Shown here piece by piece: positions 7,276-18,437 of a stretch of DNA of 54,680 nucleotides. Both the position numbers and the translations under genes were made by a program. The notes beneath the pieces were generated by a model. That model was not told the DNA's origin. It saw nothing but the letters and a program-made list of their open reading frames with translations, and made no database searches. How positions within the stretch are numbered: the stretch's first letter is position 1; each line of letters starts with the position of its first letter. This DNA comes from Methylobacter sp. (lineage in GTDB: Bacteria > Pseudomonadota > Gammaproteobacteria > Methylococcales > Methylomonadaceae), in NCBI GenBank assembly GCA_026399025.1, contig JAPLRU010000126.1:1-54680 (forward strand). The letters are read 5' to 3'.

Positions 7276-8907
7276 ATGAAAACGACAACTGATTTACAAC
7301 GCCGAAAACTATTAAAATATACCGCAATCGGCATCGCCGGAGCACTCGCTTACCCGAGCTGGGCCGAGATGGGAGGGCTTGCCAAAGTCAACGCAGCATC
7401 TACCGATTTTCTCCCTGATGTTGAAATCGAACTGAACATGAAACCGGCCGAGGTCGCTATTTTAAACGGCGAAAAAACCCGTGTTTGGAAAATCATCGGC
7501 AAGGTCATCAGCGGGCCTTCCGGTGTGCTTGACAATAATGACGGCACTTATCTTGCGCCTACACTGAGCTTTAAAAAAGGCCAAAAAGTCAGGCTGATTC
7601 TTAATAATAATTTACCGGCGCAATCGATTTTACATTGGCATGGCTTGCATGTCCCCGCCAACATGGACGGCAATCCGATGTACGCCATCAATCAGGGCGA
7701 AACTTATATCTACGAATTCGAGATACTGAACCGGGCGGGCACTTATTTTTATCACTCCCATGCTCACGGCGTGACCGCCAGACAGGTTTATTCCGGCTTG
7801 GCCGGACTGTTAATCGTCAGCGACGATCAGGAACAGGCGCTGAATTTGCCGAGCGGCGATTTTGATGTGCCGCTGGTGCTTCAGGACCGCAGTTTCGACG
7901 GACAAAACCAACTGGTTTATTCGGCGCACATGATGCAACGTATGCAGGGCTTTTTGGGCGACCGAATTTTGGTTAACGGACGGCCCGATTTTGTGTTGCC
8001 GGTGGCGACGCGCGCGTATCGGTTCAGGCTGGTCAACGGCTCTAATTCCCGGATTTATAAACTGGCCTGGGATGACGGTACCCCGATCACCGTCATAGGC
8101 GTTGACGGCGGTTTGCTTGCAGCGCCCGAGCACCATCCTTATGTGATGCTCGCGCCGGGGGAAAGAGTGGATGCCTGGATGGACTTTAGCGGACGCGCGC
8201 TAGGCACCGAGCTGACCTTACGCAGCCTTCCATTTGATGCGGCCGGGCACGGCGGCATGGGTATGATGGGTGGCATGGGTGGCGGTATGATGGGAGGTGG
8301 CGGACACCGAGGCATGATGGGCGGCGGTATGGGCGGTATGATGTCGGTCAGTACTTTGCCTTCAGGATCGGATTACCCGATTGCAAAAATTCGTGTCGCC
8401 AAAAAAGAACAAGGCGAGCACAGCCTGCCCAAAACCTTGACTCCGATTACCGCATTGCAGGTCAAGAATGCGGCCAATGCGGACAAGCCCAAAACCATCG
8501 CTTTATCGATGGAGCACATGTCGGCCCTGCTGAACGGCCGCTCTTATAAAATGGACGATGTGCAGCCGGACGAAATGATCCCGGTTAACAGCCTGCAATT
8601 AATAGAATTCGATAACGGTTTTGGCGGCGGTATGCACAGCATGATGAATATGCCGCATCCGATGCATATGCATGGCGAACAATTTCAGATCGTTAAACGG
8701 GAAATGAGTTCGCGCTCCAGCGAAAACTACGACACCGTCGCCGCAGGTTTTATAAACAGCGGCTGGAAAGATACGGTTCTGGTGATGCCGGGCGAGAAAG
8801 TCACGGTGTTGAAACCGTTTAATGACTTTAAAGGTTTGTTCATGTACCACTGCCACAATCTGGAACATGAGGATTTGGGGATGATGCGGGATTTTTTGAT
8901 CAAGTAA
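7276..8907 (+). CDS. Tat-exported multicopper oxidase, CueO/CopA type
   Basis: Periplasmic copper enzyme likely oxidising Cu(I) to Cu(II). A twin-arginine signal (QRRKLLKYTAIGIAG) occupies the first 30 residues. Copper ligands appear in four motifs: HWHGLH, HSHAHG, HPMHMHGEQF and the C-terminal HCHNLEHEDLGMM, which contains the type 1 Cys-His site with Met ligand. Residues about 320-360 form a glycine/methionine/histidine-rich stretch, comparable in role to the Met-rich substrate segment of CueO. The 543-residue, three-cupredoxin architecture fits CueO-like enzymes. It is monocistronic, divergent from the helicase gene, with its own promoter; it is not obviously part of a copper operon here. 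Confidence 0.92.
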   Translation: MKTTTDLQRRKLLKYTAIGIAGALAYPSWAEMGGLAKVNAASTDFLPDVEIELNMKPAEVAILNGEKTRVWKIIGKVISGPSGVLDNNDGTYLAPTLSFKKGQKVRLILNNNLPAQSILHWHGLHVPANMDGNPMYAINQGETYIYEFEILNRAGTYFYHSHAHGVTARQVYSGLAGLLIVSDDQEQALNLPSGDFDVPLVLQDRSFDGQNQLVYSAHMMQRMQGFLGDRILVNGRPDFVLPVATRAYRFRLVNGSNSRIYKLAWDDGTPITVIGVDGGLLAAPEHHPYVMLAPGERVDAWMDFSGRALGTELTLRSLPFDAAGHGGMGMMGGMGGGMMGGGGHRGMMGGGMGGMMSVSTLPSGSDYPIAKIRVAKKEQGEHSLPKTLTPITALQVKNAANADKPKTIALSMEHMSALLNGRSYKMDDVQPDEMIPVNSLQLIEFDNGFGGGMHSMMNMPHPMHMHGEQFQIVKREMSSRSSENYDTVAAGFINSGWKDTVLVMPGEKVTVLKPFNDFKGLFMYHCHNLEHEDLGMMRDFLIK

Positions 8908-9087
8908 TCGCTCAATAATCGATAATTTTTTTCGCTATTTCAGGCAATCGAACATGGGTGGCGCTGATGACTATGATAATAAATGTTTTTTGAATGATTC
9001 TGAAAGAGTCCGTTTGTTGGCATTTTAGGTCCATTATCAGCGTTATCCGCGTTCCATCCTTTATTAATAGCTGAGCATTTACATTTA

Positions 9088-9116
9088 TTTAGAATAAATT
9101 GCCGAATTTCTATAAA
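9088..9116 (+). promoter_or_regulatory. Candidate promoter of accA
   Basis: TTTAGA at 9088-9093 and TATAAA at 9111-9116 with an ideal 17-bp spacer, placing the start of transcription near 9123 and leaving a leader of about 33 nt before the ATG at 9156. This supports the shorter accA start, since a start at 9099 would lie inside the promoter. Confidence 0.5.
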
Positions 9117-9155
9117 ATTGCCGGTTACCGTAACAATCTTTCAGATCAAGTCTAC

Positions 9156-10121
9156 ATGGACCTAAAATTTCTCGATTTCGAACAACCCATCGCTGAATTA
9201 GAAGCGAAAATTGAAGAACTCCGTAATGTGGAGTTTGATAACAACATTAATATTTCCGATGCGATTAAGCAGTTGGAAGATCGAAGCCATGCCTTAACCG
9301 AGTCGATTTTTACTAATCTCTCCGACTGGCAAATTTCCCAATTATCCCGGCATCCGGGTCGCCCTTATACCATGGATTATGTAGAGCATATTTTTACCGA
9401 TTTCCATGAGCTGCACGGCGATCGGGCTTATGCCGACGATCCGGCAATTATTTGCGGATTAGCGCGCCTTGACGGGCAGCCGGTGATGGTGATCGGCCAT
9501 CAAAAAGGCCGCGATACCAAGGAAAAAATTTACCGTAATTTCGGTATGCCGCGCCCGGAAGGCTACCGCAAGGCCTTGCGCATGATGAAAATGGCTGAGC
9601 GTTTTAAAATGCCGGTTATTTGTCTGATCGACACGCCGGGGGCTTATCCGGGCATCGGCGCGGAAGAACGCGGTCAAAGCGAAGCCATCGCCAGAAACCT
9701 GTTTGAAATGACCACGCTGAAAACGCCGATTATCTGCACCATTATCGGCGAAGGCGGTTCCGGCGGCGCTTTGGCCATCGGTGTCGGCGACCGTTTAATC
9801 ATGCTTGAATACAGCACTTATTCGGTGATTTCTCCGGAGGGCTGCGCCTCCATCCTATGGAAAAGCGCGGATAAATCGCAGTTGGCGGCCGAGGCGATGG
9901 GCATTACCTCGGATCGTATTCGTGAACAGGGCTTTCTCGATGAAGTGGTCCGGGAGCCTTTAGGCGGCGGTCATCGGAATTTTAAACTGATTGCGGCGAA
10001 CTTAAAGGAAACCTTGGTTCGGCACATGAACGATTTGATGCGGCAGCCTATTGAGCAAGTTCTCGAAAATCGCTATCAGCGGATTATGGATTTCGGGGTT
10101 TTTGAAGAAGGGGGAAAGTAG
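9156..10121 (+). CDS. accA: Acetyl-CoA carboxylase carboxyltransferase subunit alpha (AccA)
   Basis: Alpha subunit of the carboxyltransferase that, with AccD, transfers CO2 from carboxybiotin to acetyl-CoA, giving malonyl-CoA for fatty acid synthesis and, in this organism, for the polyketide line. [22 protein letters not shown] is the family's conserved N-terminus, which fixes the start at 9156 although the frame is open to 9099. The crotonase-like core shows [10 protein letters not shown] and [13 protein letters not shown]. The 321-residue length matches E. coli AccA (319). It opens the housekeeping block; tilS begins 14 nt after its stop. Confidence 0.96.
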   Translation: MDLKFLDFEQPIAELEAKIEELRNVEFDNNINISDAIKQLEDRSHALTESIFTNLSDWQISQLSRHPGRPYTMDYVEHIFTDFHELHGDRAYADDPAIICGLARLDGQPVMVIGHQKGRDTKEKIYRNFGMPRPEGYRKALRMMKMAERFKMPVICLIDTPGAYPGIGAEERGQSEAIARNLFEMTTLKTPIICTIIGEGGSGGALAIGVGDRLIMLEYSTYSVISPEGCASILWKSADKSQLAAEAMGITSDRIREQGFLDEVVREPLGGGHRNFKLIAANLKETLVRHMNDLMRQPIEQVLENRYQRIMDFGVFEEGGK

Positions 10122-10135
10122 AGCATAGGCGCAAG

Positions 10136-11539
10136 GTGCAAGACAAAAGCGGAAAGCTTAAAGGTGTGCCGCTCTATGAGGATTTATGCGGCAGCCTTGC
10201 CAAGCAACTGGACCCCGAGCGTAAGCGATTAAGGTTTTATGTGGCTTACAGCGGCGGCGTCGATTCCCATGTTTTATTGCATTGCTGCGCATCAATCCCT
10301 CAACTCAAAGGTAAACTGACCGCCGTTTACGTGCATCACGGCTTGCAGGCGGAAGCTGAATTTTGGGCCGAACACTGCGAGAAAACGGCGAAAGAGTTGG
10401 GGGTCGAGTTTTTAAGTCGACGGGTTAACGCCAAAGCCGCGCCGGGCGAAAGCCCGGAAGAAGCCGCTCGGGATGCCCGGTACGCGGCTTTAAAGGCGTT
10501 AATCCAGGTTGACGATGTTTTGTTGCTGGCCCAACACCGGGAAGATCAACTGGAAACGATGCTGTTGCAACTGTTTCGCGGCAGCGGCCTGCGCGGGCTT
10601 TCCGGGATGCCGGAAAGCGCGGCTTTCGGATTGGGCGTTATGCTCAGGCCTTTGTTGAATACGTCCAAACAGGCGATTAACGATTACGCCGAAGCGCATT
10701 GCTTAAGTTGGGTTGAAGATCCCAGCAATCAAAGCCATGACTACGACCGCAATTTTTTGCGCAATGCGGTAGTGCCCTTATTGAAACAACGCTGGCCGGC
10801 CCTCGATAAAACCGTGGCGCGTTCGGCCAAGCATTGTGCGGATGCTCAAGTGTTGGTCGAGCAAGTTGCGGACGAATTCTTTGCCGCCGCCTTTAATCCG
10901 GTCGATAAAACCTTGTCTATCCGTCGCTTGACCGAGCATCAACTTCACCCGCAACAGCTTATCATCAGGCATTGGTTCCGGCGGATGGGGCTAAAAATGC
11001 CCGCGCAGGCTTTCATCGGGAAAATTCTAAATCAAGTGGTTGCCGCAGCCGAACAACGCGATCCGGTGTTATCGGGACGGGGTTACAGCATTCGCCGTTA
11101 TCGGGATAAGCTGTATTGCTTGACCGATCCGGCCGGAACAATTTTGCCGCAAGGCTGTGTTTGGCCCGTCGGGCAAATGTCGATCGACCTCAGCGATGGC
11201 CGGACATTATCTTGGCTACCGTCTTCAAAGGGCATAGCGAATGAGTACTGGATGAATGCCAAGGTCGAAGTCAGGTTTCGCCGAGGCGGCGAAAAAATCC
11301 GTTTGCCGGGACGTCAAGGCCGTCATTCGTTGAAAAATCTGTTTCAGGAGTCGGCTATTCCGACTTGGGAAAGGGACACCATGCCTTTGGTTTACCTGAA
11401 TGACACACTCGCCGCAGTAGGCGACCTGTGGATCGATGCGGCGTTTTATAGCGAAAAATCACACAGCTGCATCGATTTTGAGCTGCAAAGTTATGAATTA
11501 AAGCCAAAAGACAATGACGACAAGCGCAGAGTCGATTAA
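10136..11539 (+). CDS. tilS: tRNA(Ile)-lysidine synthase (TilS)
   Basis: N-type ATP pyrophosphatase that converts cytidine 34 of tRNA-Ile(CAU) to lysidine, allowing AUA decoding. The PP-loop SGGVDS lies at about residues 39-44, HHGLQ and the HREDQLET segment follow, and the C-terminal region (RRGGEKIRLPGR and SLKNLFQE) is the TilS substrate-binding domain. The start used is GTG at 10136; a second GTG at 10166 is a possible alternative, as the first few residues are poorly conserved. At 467 residues it is somewhat longer than E. coli TilS. accA-tilS-pyrG is a conserved gammaproteobacterial order. Confidence 0.94.
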   Translation: MQDKSGKLKGVPLYEDLCGSLAKQLDPERKRLRFYVAYSGGVDSHVLLHCCASIPQLKGKLTAVYVHHGLQAEAEFWAEHCEKTAKELGVEFLSRRVNAKAAPGESPEEAARDARYAALKALIQVDDVLLLAQHREDQLETMLLQLFRGSGLRGLSGMPESAAFGLGVMLRPLLNTSKQAINDYAEAHCLSWVEDPSNQSHDYDRNFLRNAVVPLLKQRWPALDKTVARSAKHCADAQVLVEQVADEFFAAAFNPVDKTLSIRRLTEHQLHPQQLIIRHWFRRMGLKMPAQAFIGKILNQVVAAAEQRDPVLSGRGYSIRRYRDKLYCLTDPAGTILPQGCVWPVGQMSIDLSDGRTLSWLPSSKGIANEYWMNAKVEVRFRRGGEKIRLPGRQGRHSLKNLFQESAIPTWERDTMPLVYLNDTLAAVGDLWIDAAFYSEKSHSCIDFELQSYELKPKDNDDKRRVD

Positions 11540-11632
11540 AATGCACAAGTTCGGTAAGGTGGGCGACGCTTTTTTGTCCATCTTTATAAATCTGCAAATG
11601 GGGCAAGAAGACACCGCCCGCCTTACGTCTAA

Positions 11633-13308
<1,676 letters not shown>

Positions 13309-13309
<1 letters not shown>

Positions 13310-14142
13310 TGAAATTATGCAATTTTGAAGTTGGTTTAAACCAGCCGTTTTTTTTGATCGCCGGTCCTTGCGTTATTGAAAGCGAACAACTCGCTTTAGA
13401 TACCGCAGGTTCTTTAAAAGAACTTGCCACGGCGTTAAACATCCCCTTTATCTATAAATCGTCGTTCGATAAAGCCAATCGCTCATCGCACGAAAGTTAT
13501 CGCGGTCCGGGCGTGGAGCAGGGGCTTAAAATCCTGGAAAAAGTCAAACAACAAATCGGCGTGCCGGTATTGACCGACGTGCATGAAGATACGCCCTTAG
13601 CCGAAGTCGCGGCTGTCGTCGATGTGATGCAAACGCCTGCGTTTTTATGTCGGCAAACCAATTTTATTCAGCAAGTCGCCTCACAAGGCATTCCGGTGAA
13701 TATTAAAAAAGGCCAGTTTCTGGCGCCTTGGGATATGGTGCATGTCGCCAATAAAGCCAAAGCCACCGGAAATCAGCAGATTATGGTCTGCGAGCGCGGC
13801 GTCTCTTTCGGCTATAACAACCTGGTTTCCGACATGCGCTCATTAGCGGTCATGCGCGATACCGATTGCCCTGTGGTTTTCGATGCGACGCATTCGGTGC
13901 AATTGCCCGGCGGACAAGGCACGGTATCGGGCGGGCAACGCGAGTTTGTACCGGTGTTGGCCCGAGCTGCGGTTGCGGTAGGCATAGCGGGTTTGTTTAT
14001 GGAAACCCATCCGAATCCTGCGGAAGCGAAAAGCGACGGCCCTAACTCCTGGCCTTTACACAGAATGCGGGAGTTATTGGAAACTCTGGTGATCTTAGAT
14101 AATGCTGTTAAACGTCAGCCGTTTATCGAAATGACTTTATAA
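13309..14142 (+). CDS. kdsA: 3-deoxy-8-phosphooctulonate synthase (KdsA)
   Basis: Condenses phosphoenolpyruvate with arabinose 5-phosphate to KDO 8-phosphate, a precursor of the lipopolysaccharide inner core; its presence marks a Gram-negative cell envelope. The motifs [31 protein letters not shown] and [13 protein letters not shown] are all in place. A TIM-barrel protein of 277 residues, close to E. coli (284). It is translationally coupled to pyrG and followed closely by the Uma2 gene. Confidence 0.96.
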
Positions 14143-14146
14143 GGAT

Positions 14147-14758
14147 ATGGTGCAGATTACCCGGCTATCGCAACTCGACTTAAGCGCAAGCTATAGCTAT
14201 GCGGATTATTTGACTTGGCGCTTGAATGAAACGGTGGAATTGATTAAAGGCAGGATTCAGTTAATGTCTCCCGCGCCGAATGTTAAACATCAACGCCTTT
14301 CTATTTATTTGAGTAGCCATTTATTTTTTTATTTTGAAAATAAAAGTTGTCAAGTATTCGATGCGCCGTTCGATGTGCGTTTATACGACCGCACTAAATC
14401 GTTATTAGCCAATAAAGACATCACTACCGTCGTACAGCCCGATATTTGCGTGATTTGCGATCAAAGTAAATTGGACGAACAAGGCTGTAACGGCGCGCCG
14501 GATTGGATTATTGAAATATTATCCAAAGGCAACTCCAAACAAGAAGTCAAAATTAAACATGCGCTGTATGCCGAAAGCGGCGTATTTGAATATTGGCTGA
14601 TTTATCCCTATGAAGAAGTCATTCATCAATTTGTGTTAAACGACGAAACCGGACAATATCGCTTGCATAACAGTTATGCCGGCGACGATGTAGCAATTCC
14701 GTATTTATTTCCCGATTTAACGATTGATTTATCCACGCTATTTAAAGATGTGCAGTAA
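14147..14758 (+). CDS. Uma2 family (DUF820) putative endonuclease
   Basis: Member of the Uma2/DUF820 family, which has the PD-(D/E)XK nuclease fold and is abundant in cyanobacteria and some methanotrophs; the physiological role is unknown. Visible family features are the IKGRIQLMSPAPNVKHQ segment near the N-terminus, the acidic QPDICVI motif at about residue 105, and WIIEILSKGN at about residue 120. The start ATG at 14147 follows the kdsA stop by 4 nt, with the AAGGA sequence unusually close; the next codon is GTG and could also be used. It sits between kdsA and eno, normally neighbours, so it is probably a later insertion co-transcribed with essential genes. Confidence 0.82.
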   Translation: MVQITRLSQLDLSASYSYADYLTWRLNETVELIKGRIQLMSPAPNVKHQRLSIYLSSHLFFYFENKSCQVFDAPFDVRLYDRTKSLLANKDITTVVQPDICVICDQSKLDEQGCNGAPDWIIEILSKGNSKQEVKIKHALYAESGVFEYWLIYPYEEVIHQFVLNDETGQYRLHNSYAGDDVAIPYLFPDLTIDLSTLFKDVQ

Positions 14759-14796
14759 TTGATATTTAACCGAAAGCTTTACGCTTTTATTTTTAA

Positions 14797-16098
<1,302 letters not shown>

Positions 16099-16105
16099 AA
16101 AAGCA

Positions 16106-16189
16106 GGCAAAAGGTAAAGGGCGAAAGACGAAAGGTGAACACCCTGAGTCTTGCGCCTTTGTCTTTTGCCCTTCGCCTTGCGTCTTGCC
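16106..16189. repeat. Imperfect palindromic repeat between eno and ftsB
   Basis: Purine-rich left arm (about 16106-16140, GGCAAAAGGTAAAGGGCG...) pairs with a pyrimidine-rich right arm (about 16151-16189, ...TTTTGCCCTTCGCC) with several mismatches. The arms share the words AAAGAC and AAAGGG with the perfect hairpin on the other side of ftsB, so both belong to one repeat family. The right arm ends directly at the ftsB start codon, so in RNA it could fold over the ribosome-binding site. Confidence 0.65.
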
Positions 16190-16190
16190 C

Positions 16191-16460
16191 ATGAAAATTT
16201 TCATTGCCATCATCGTTCTGTTAATCATCCATTTCCAATACAGGATCTGGCTTGGAGACGGTAGCCTTGCGCAGATTGATGCCTATCAGCACCGTCTTGA
16301 CGACCTGAAAGCACAGGTAGAAGAAAAAAGACAGCGTAACGAAGCGCTTTACGCGGAAGTGCTGGATTTAAGAAAAGGCCAGGAAGCGATTGAAGAGCGG
16401 GCTCGGGATGAATTAGGGATGATTAGGGAAGATGAAACGTTTTTTCATGTGCTTGATTAA
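16191..16460 (+). CDS. ftsB: Cell division protein FtsB
   Basis: Small bitopic inner-membrane protein of the FtsQLB divisome complex. Residues 3-18 form a transmembrane helix (IFIAIIVLLIIHFQYRI), followed by a coiled coil (about 30-62) and the conserved GQEAIEERARDELGMIREDETFF segment. The ATG at 16191 gives 89 residues; an in-frame TTG at 16185 is less likely. Position between eno and ispD is the usual one. There is no clear ribosome-binding site, because a repeat arm abuts the start. Confidence 0.92.
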   Translation: MKIFIAIIVLLIIHFQYRIWLGDGSLAQIDAYQHRLDDLKAQVEEKRQRNEALYAEVLDLRKGQEAIEERARDELGMIREDETFFHVLD

Positions 16461-16466
16461 TTAGAT

Positions 16467-16519
16467 AAAAGACGAAAGACAAAGGGTGGAGAATATACCC
16501 CCTTTGTCTTTCGTCTTTT
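16467..16519. repeat. Perfect 20-bp inverted repeat between ftsB and ispD
   Basis: AAAAGACGAAAGACAAAGGG at 16467-16486 and its exact reverse complement at 16500-16519 enclose a 13-nt loop. A long stable hairpin would form in the ftsB-ispD transcript, 20 nt before the ispD ATG. The T-rich sequence after it could give partial termination. It shares sequence words with the repeat before ftsB. Confidence 0.8.
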
Positions 16520-16539
16520 GTCTTTAGCCTTTTTTATCC

Positions 16540-17232
16540 ATGACCCATTCAACAAAATTCTGGGCTATCGTCCCCGCCGCCGGTGTCGGCAAACGTATGC
16601 AGGCCGATAGGCCTAAACAATATCTGGAACTGGCCGGGAAAACCGTCATCGAGCATACCTTGTTGCGATTACTACAGGCCGACGTTTTTACCGCGATTGC
16701 CGTTGCGGTTTCCGAGGAAGATCCTTATTGGCCCGATTTGGCCGTATCGCAACATCAAAATATTATCACCGCTCCCGGCGGCAAAGAACGCGCCGATTCG
16801 GTGCTTTCCGGGTTAAAGACAATCGGAACGCAAGCCTCCGATAACGACTGGGTGTTGGTGCATGATGCGGCCAGACCCTGCATTACCGCTGCCGACATTC
16901 ATCATCTTATTAATTCGTTAGTTAATGATGAGGTGGGCGGAATTTTGGCTTTGGCTTCGCCCGATACTTTAAAACAGGTACAAGGAAACGGCATTACCGG
17001 AACGTTGGATAGAAGTCATATCTGGCGGGCATTAACGCCGCAGATGTTTCGTTACGGCATGTTAAAAACCGCACTGGAGCAAAGCCAAGGCAACCCGGCC
17101 ATCACCGACGACGCCAGCGCTTTGGAGTTACAAGGTTTACAGCCGAAAATCGTCGAAGGCCGTCCTGACAATATCAAAATCACCCGCCCGGAAGATCTGG
17201 CATTAGCACAATTTTATATGGAGCAACAATGA
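16540..17232 (+). CDS. ispD: 2-C-methyl-D-erythritol 4-phosphate cytidylyltransferase (IspD)
   Basis: Third step of the non-mevalonate (MEP) isoprenoid pathway: CTP plus MEP to CDP-methylerythritol. The nucleotide-binding PAAGVGKRM motif is at residues 12-20, PKQYLEL follows, and [10 protein letters not shown] and the C-terminal [14 protein letters not shown] are typical. The 230-residue length is normal. Its stop overlaps the ispF start by 4 nt (ATGA). Confidence 0.96.
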   Translation: MTHSTKFWAIVPAAGVGKRMQADRPKQYLELAGKTVIEHTLLRLLQADVFTAIAVAVSEEDPYWPDLAVSQHQNIITAPGGKERADSVLSGLKTIGTQASDNDWVLVHDAARPCITAADIHHLINSLVNDEVGGILALASPDTLKQVQGNGITGTLDRSHIWRALTPQMFRYGMLKTALEQSQGNPAITDDASALELQGLQPKIVEGRPDNIKITRPEDLALAQFYMEQQ

Positions 17233-17702
17233 TTAGAGTAGGGCAAGGTTACGATGTACACCGCTTCAAAGACGGCGGCGAGGTAATACTCGGCGGCGTA
17301 AAAATAGATTACGAACAAGGCCTGGAAGCGCATTCCGACGGCGATGTGGTGTTGCATGCCTTATGCGATGCGCTGTTGGGTGCCGTGGCTTTGGGCGACA
17401 TCGGCAAACATTTTCCCGATACCGATCCCGAATTTAAAGGCGCCGACAGCCGGGTTTTGTTGTGCCATGTTTACAAAATTGTTCAGGAAAAAGGCTATAA
17501 GCTGGTCAACGCGGACATCACGATTATTGCCCAAGCGCCTAAAATGTCGCCGCACACGGCCGCGATGTGCCGCAATATCGCCGATGATTTGCAGGTAGAT
17601 GTCGATTGCATCAACGTCAAAGCAACGACTACCGAAAAACTGGGCTTTGAAGGACGGAAAGAAGGTATTGCGGTACAGGCGATAGTCTTGGTTGAAAAAT
17701 AA
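17229..17702 (+). CDS. ispF: 2-C-methyl-D-erythritol 2,4-cyclodiphosphate synthase (IspF)
   Basis: Fifth step of the MEP pathway, forming the cyclodiphosphate with release of CMP. Zinc ligands are in GYDVHRF (residues 7-13) and [40 protein letters not shown] is the conserved C-terminal region. At 157 residues it matches the family. It is coupled to ispD and closes the conserved block. The following 123 bp up to the DUF29 gene show nothing recognisable. Confidence 0.97.
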   Translation: MIRVGQGYDVHRFKDGGEVILGGVKIDYEQGLEAHSDGDVVLHALCDALLGAVALGDIGKHFPDTDPEFKGADSRVLLCHVYKIVQEKGYKLVNADITIIAQAPKMSPHTAAMCRNIADDLQVDVDCINVKATTTEKLGFEGRKEGIAVQAIVLVEK

Positions 17703-17825
17703 ATCTGCTTCAGTCATGCTTTAAAGTTCTACGAGGCGAACAGATTCACCAGCGTAGGCTGAAAATAAAGCTATCTAAGCGCGATATAGTTTTTTGTCAT
17801 CACTTTTGATTTTATTGGAAACGCT

Positions 17826-18263
17826 ATGAATTGGCAGAAGTTATCCAGCACGTCACATTATAAAACCGCGATGGCAGTAAAAAACGAAATAGCCGGCGGC
17901 AACTTAGCTGAGGCCTTTATCGGCATAGAGGAGTTAATCCTAGCCTTGTCCCGTTCCGAAAAACGCGCGCTCAAAAGCCAACTGATTAGGCTGATGTTGC
18001 ACATTATCAAGTGGCAATCGCAACCTGAAAGGCGATCTTTAAGCTGGATTGCCAGTATCAAGGATGCACGCGAGGAAATCGCCGATATTCAGGAAGAAAC
18101 GCCCAGCTTGAATAACAATGTTATTGAGGAATTGTGGGATAAAGTATTTACCATCGCCAAACGCGATGCTCAGGCGGAAATGGGCAAAAAATCCGCTGTG
18201 ACGGCCTTATCGTGGCAAGCCGTATTTCAAGATGATTATGAGCTGCATGATGATGCATTATAG
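17826..18263 (+). CDS. DUF29 family protein
   Basis: Uncharacterised 145-residue helical protein. The central segment LSRSEKRALKSQLIRLMLHIIKWQSQPERRSLSW with the downstream acidic ALSWQAVFQDD tail is typical of the DUF29 family, common in cyanobacteria and some proteobacteria. No catalytic motif or membrane segment is seen. It lies alone between ispF and a repeat that begins within its last codons. No function is assigned. Confidence 0.8.
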   Translation: MNWQKLSSTSHYKTAMAVKNEIAGGNLAEAFIGIEELILALSRSEKRALKSQLIRLMLHIIKWQSQPERRSLSWIASIKDAREEIADIQEETPSLNNNVIEELWDKVFTIAKRDAQAEMGKKSAVTALSWQAVFQDDYELHDDAL

Positions 18264-18409
18264 AGTCCGTAGCTAATATAGCGACATTTGCTCCTTCTCC
18301 CTCAGGGAGAAGGTTGGGATGAGGGGATATAAATAAGCATTTTTCCTTATTTTAGCTCCCCCTCACCCAACCCTCTCCCGCTGGAGAGGGCTTTACGTCG
18401 TTTTATCAA
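18258..18409. repeat. Left copy of inverted repeat flanking the metallophosphatase gene
   Basis: About 150 bp starting at the last codons of the DUF29 gene. It contains two strong hairpins, CCTTCTCCC-tc-AGGGAGAAGG and CCCTCTCC-cgct-GGAGAGGG, joined by about 60 nt that include TTTTTCCTTATTTTAG. A closely similar copy in inverted orientation lies at 20101-20299. The hairpins may act as transcription terminators for both convergent genes. Confidence 0.85.
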
Positions 18410-18437
18410 CTGAGGTATCTATACGTCCCTTATATTG

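Noticed and set aside
9099-9155. Longer accA start
   Set aside because: The conserved AccA N-terminus begins at 9156 and a good promoter has its -10 box at 9111, so 9099 would be upstream of the transcript.
14773-14795. Terminator-like AAAGC/GCTTT hairpin with T-tract before eno
   Set aside because: The stem is only five base pairs and weak, in AT-rich sequence; not enough to call a terminator.
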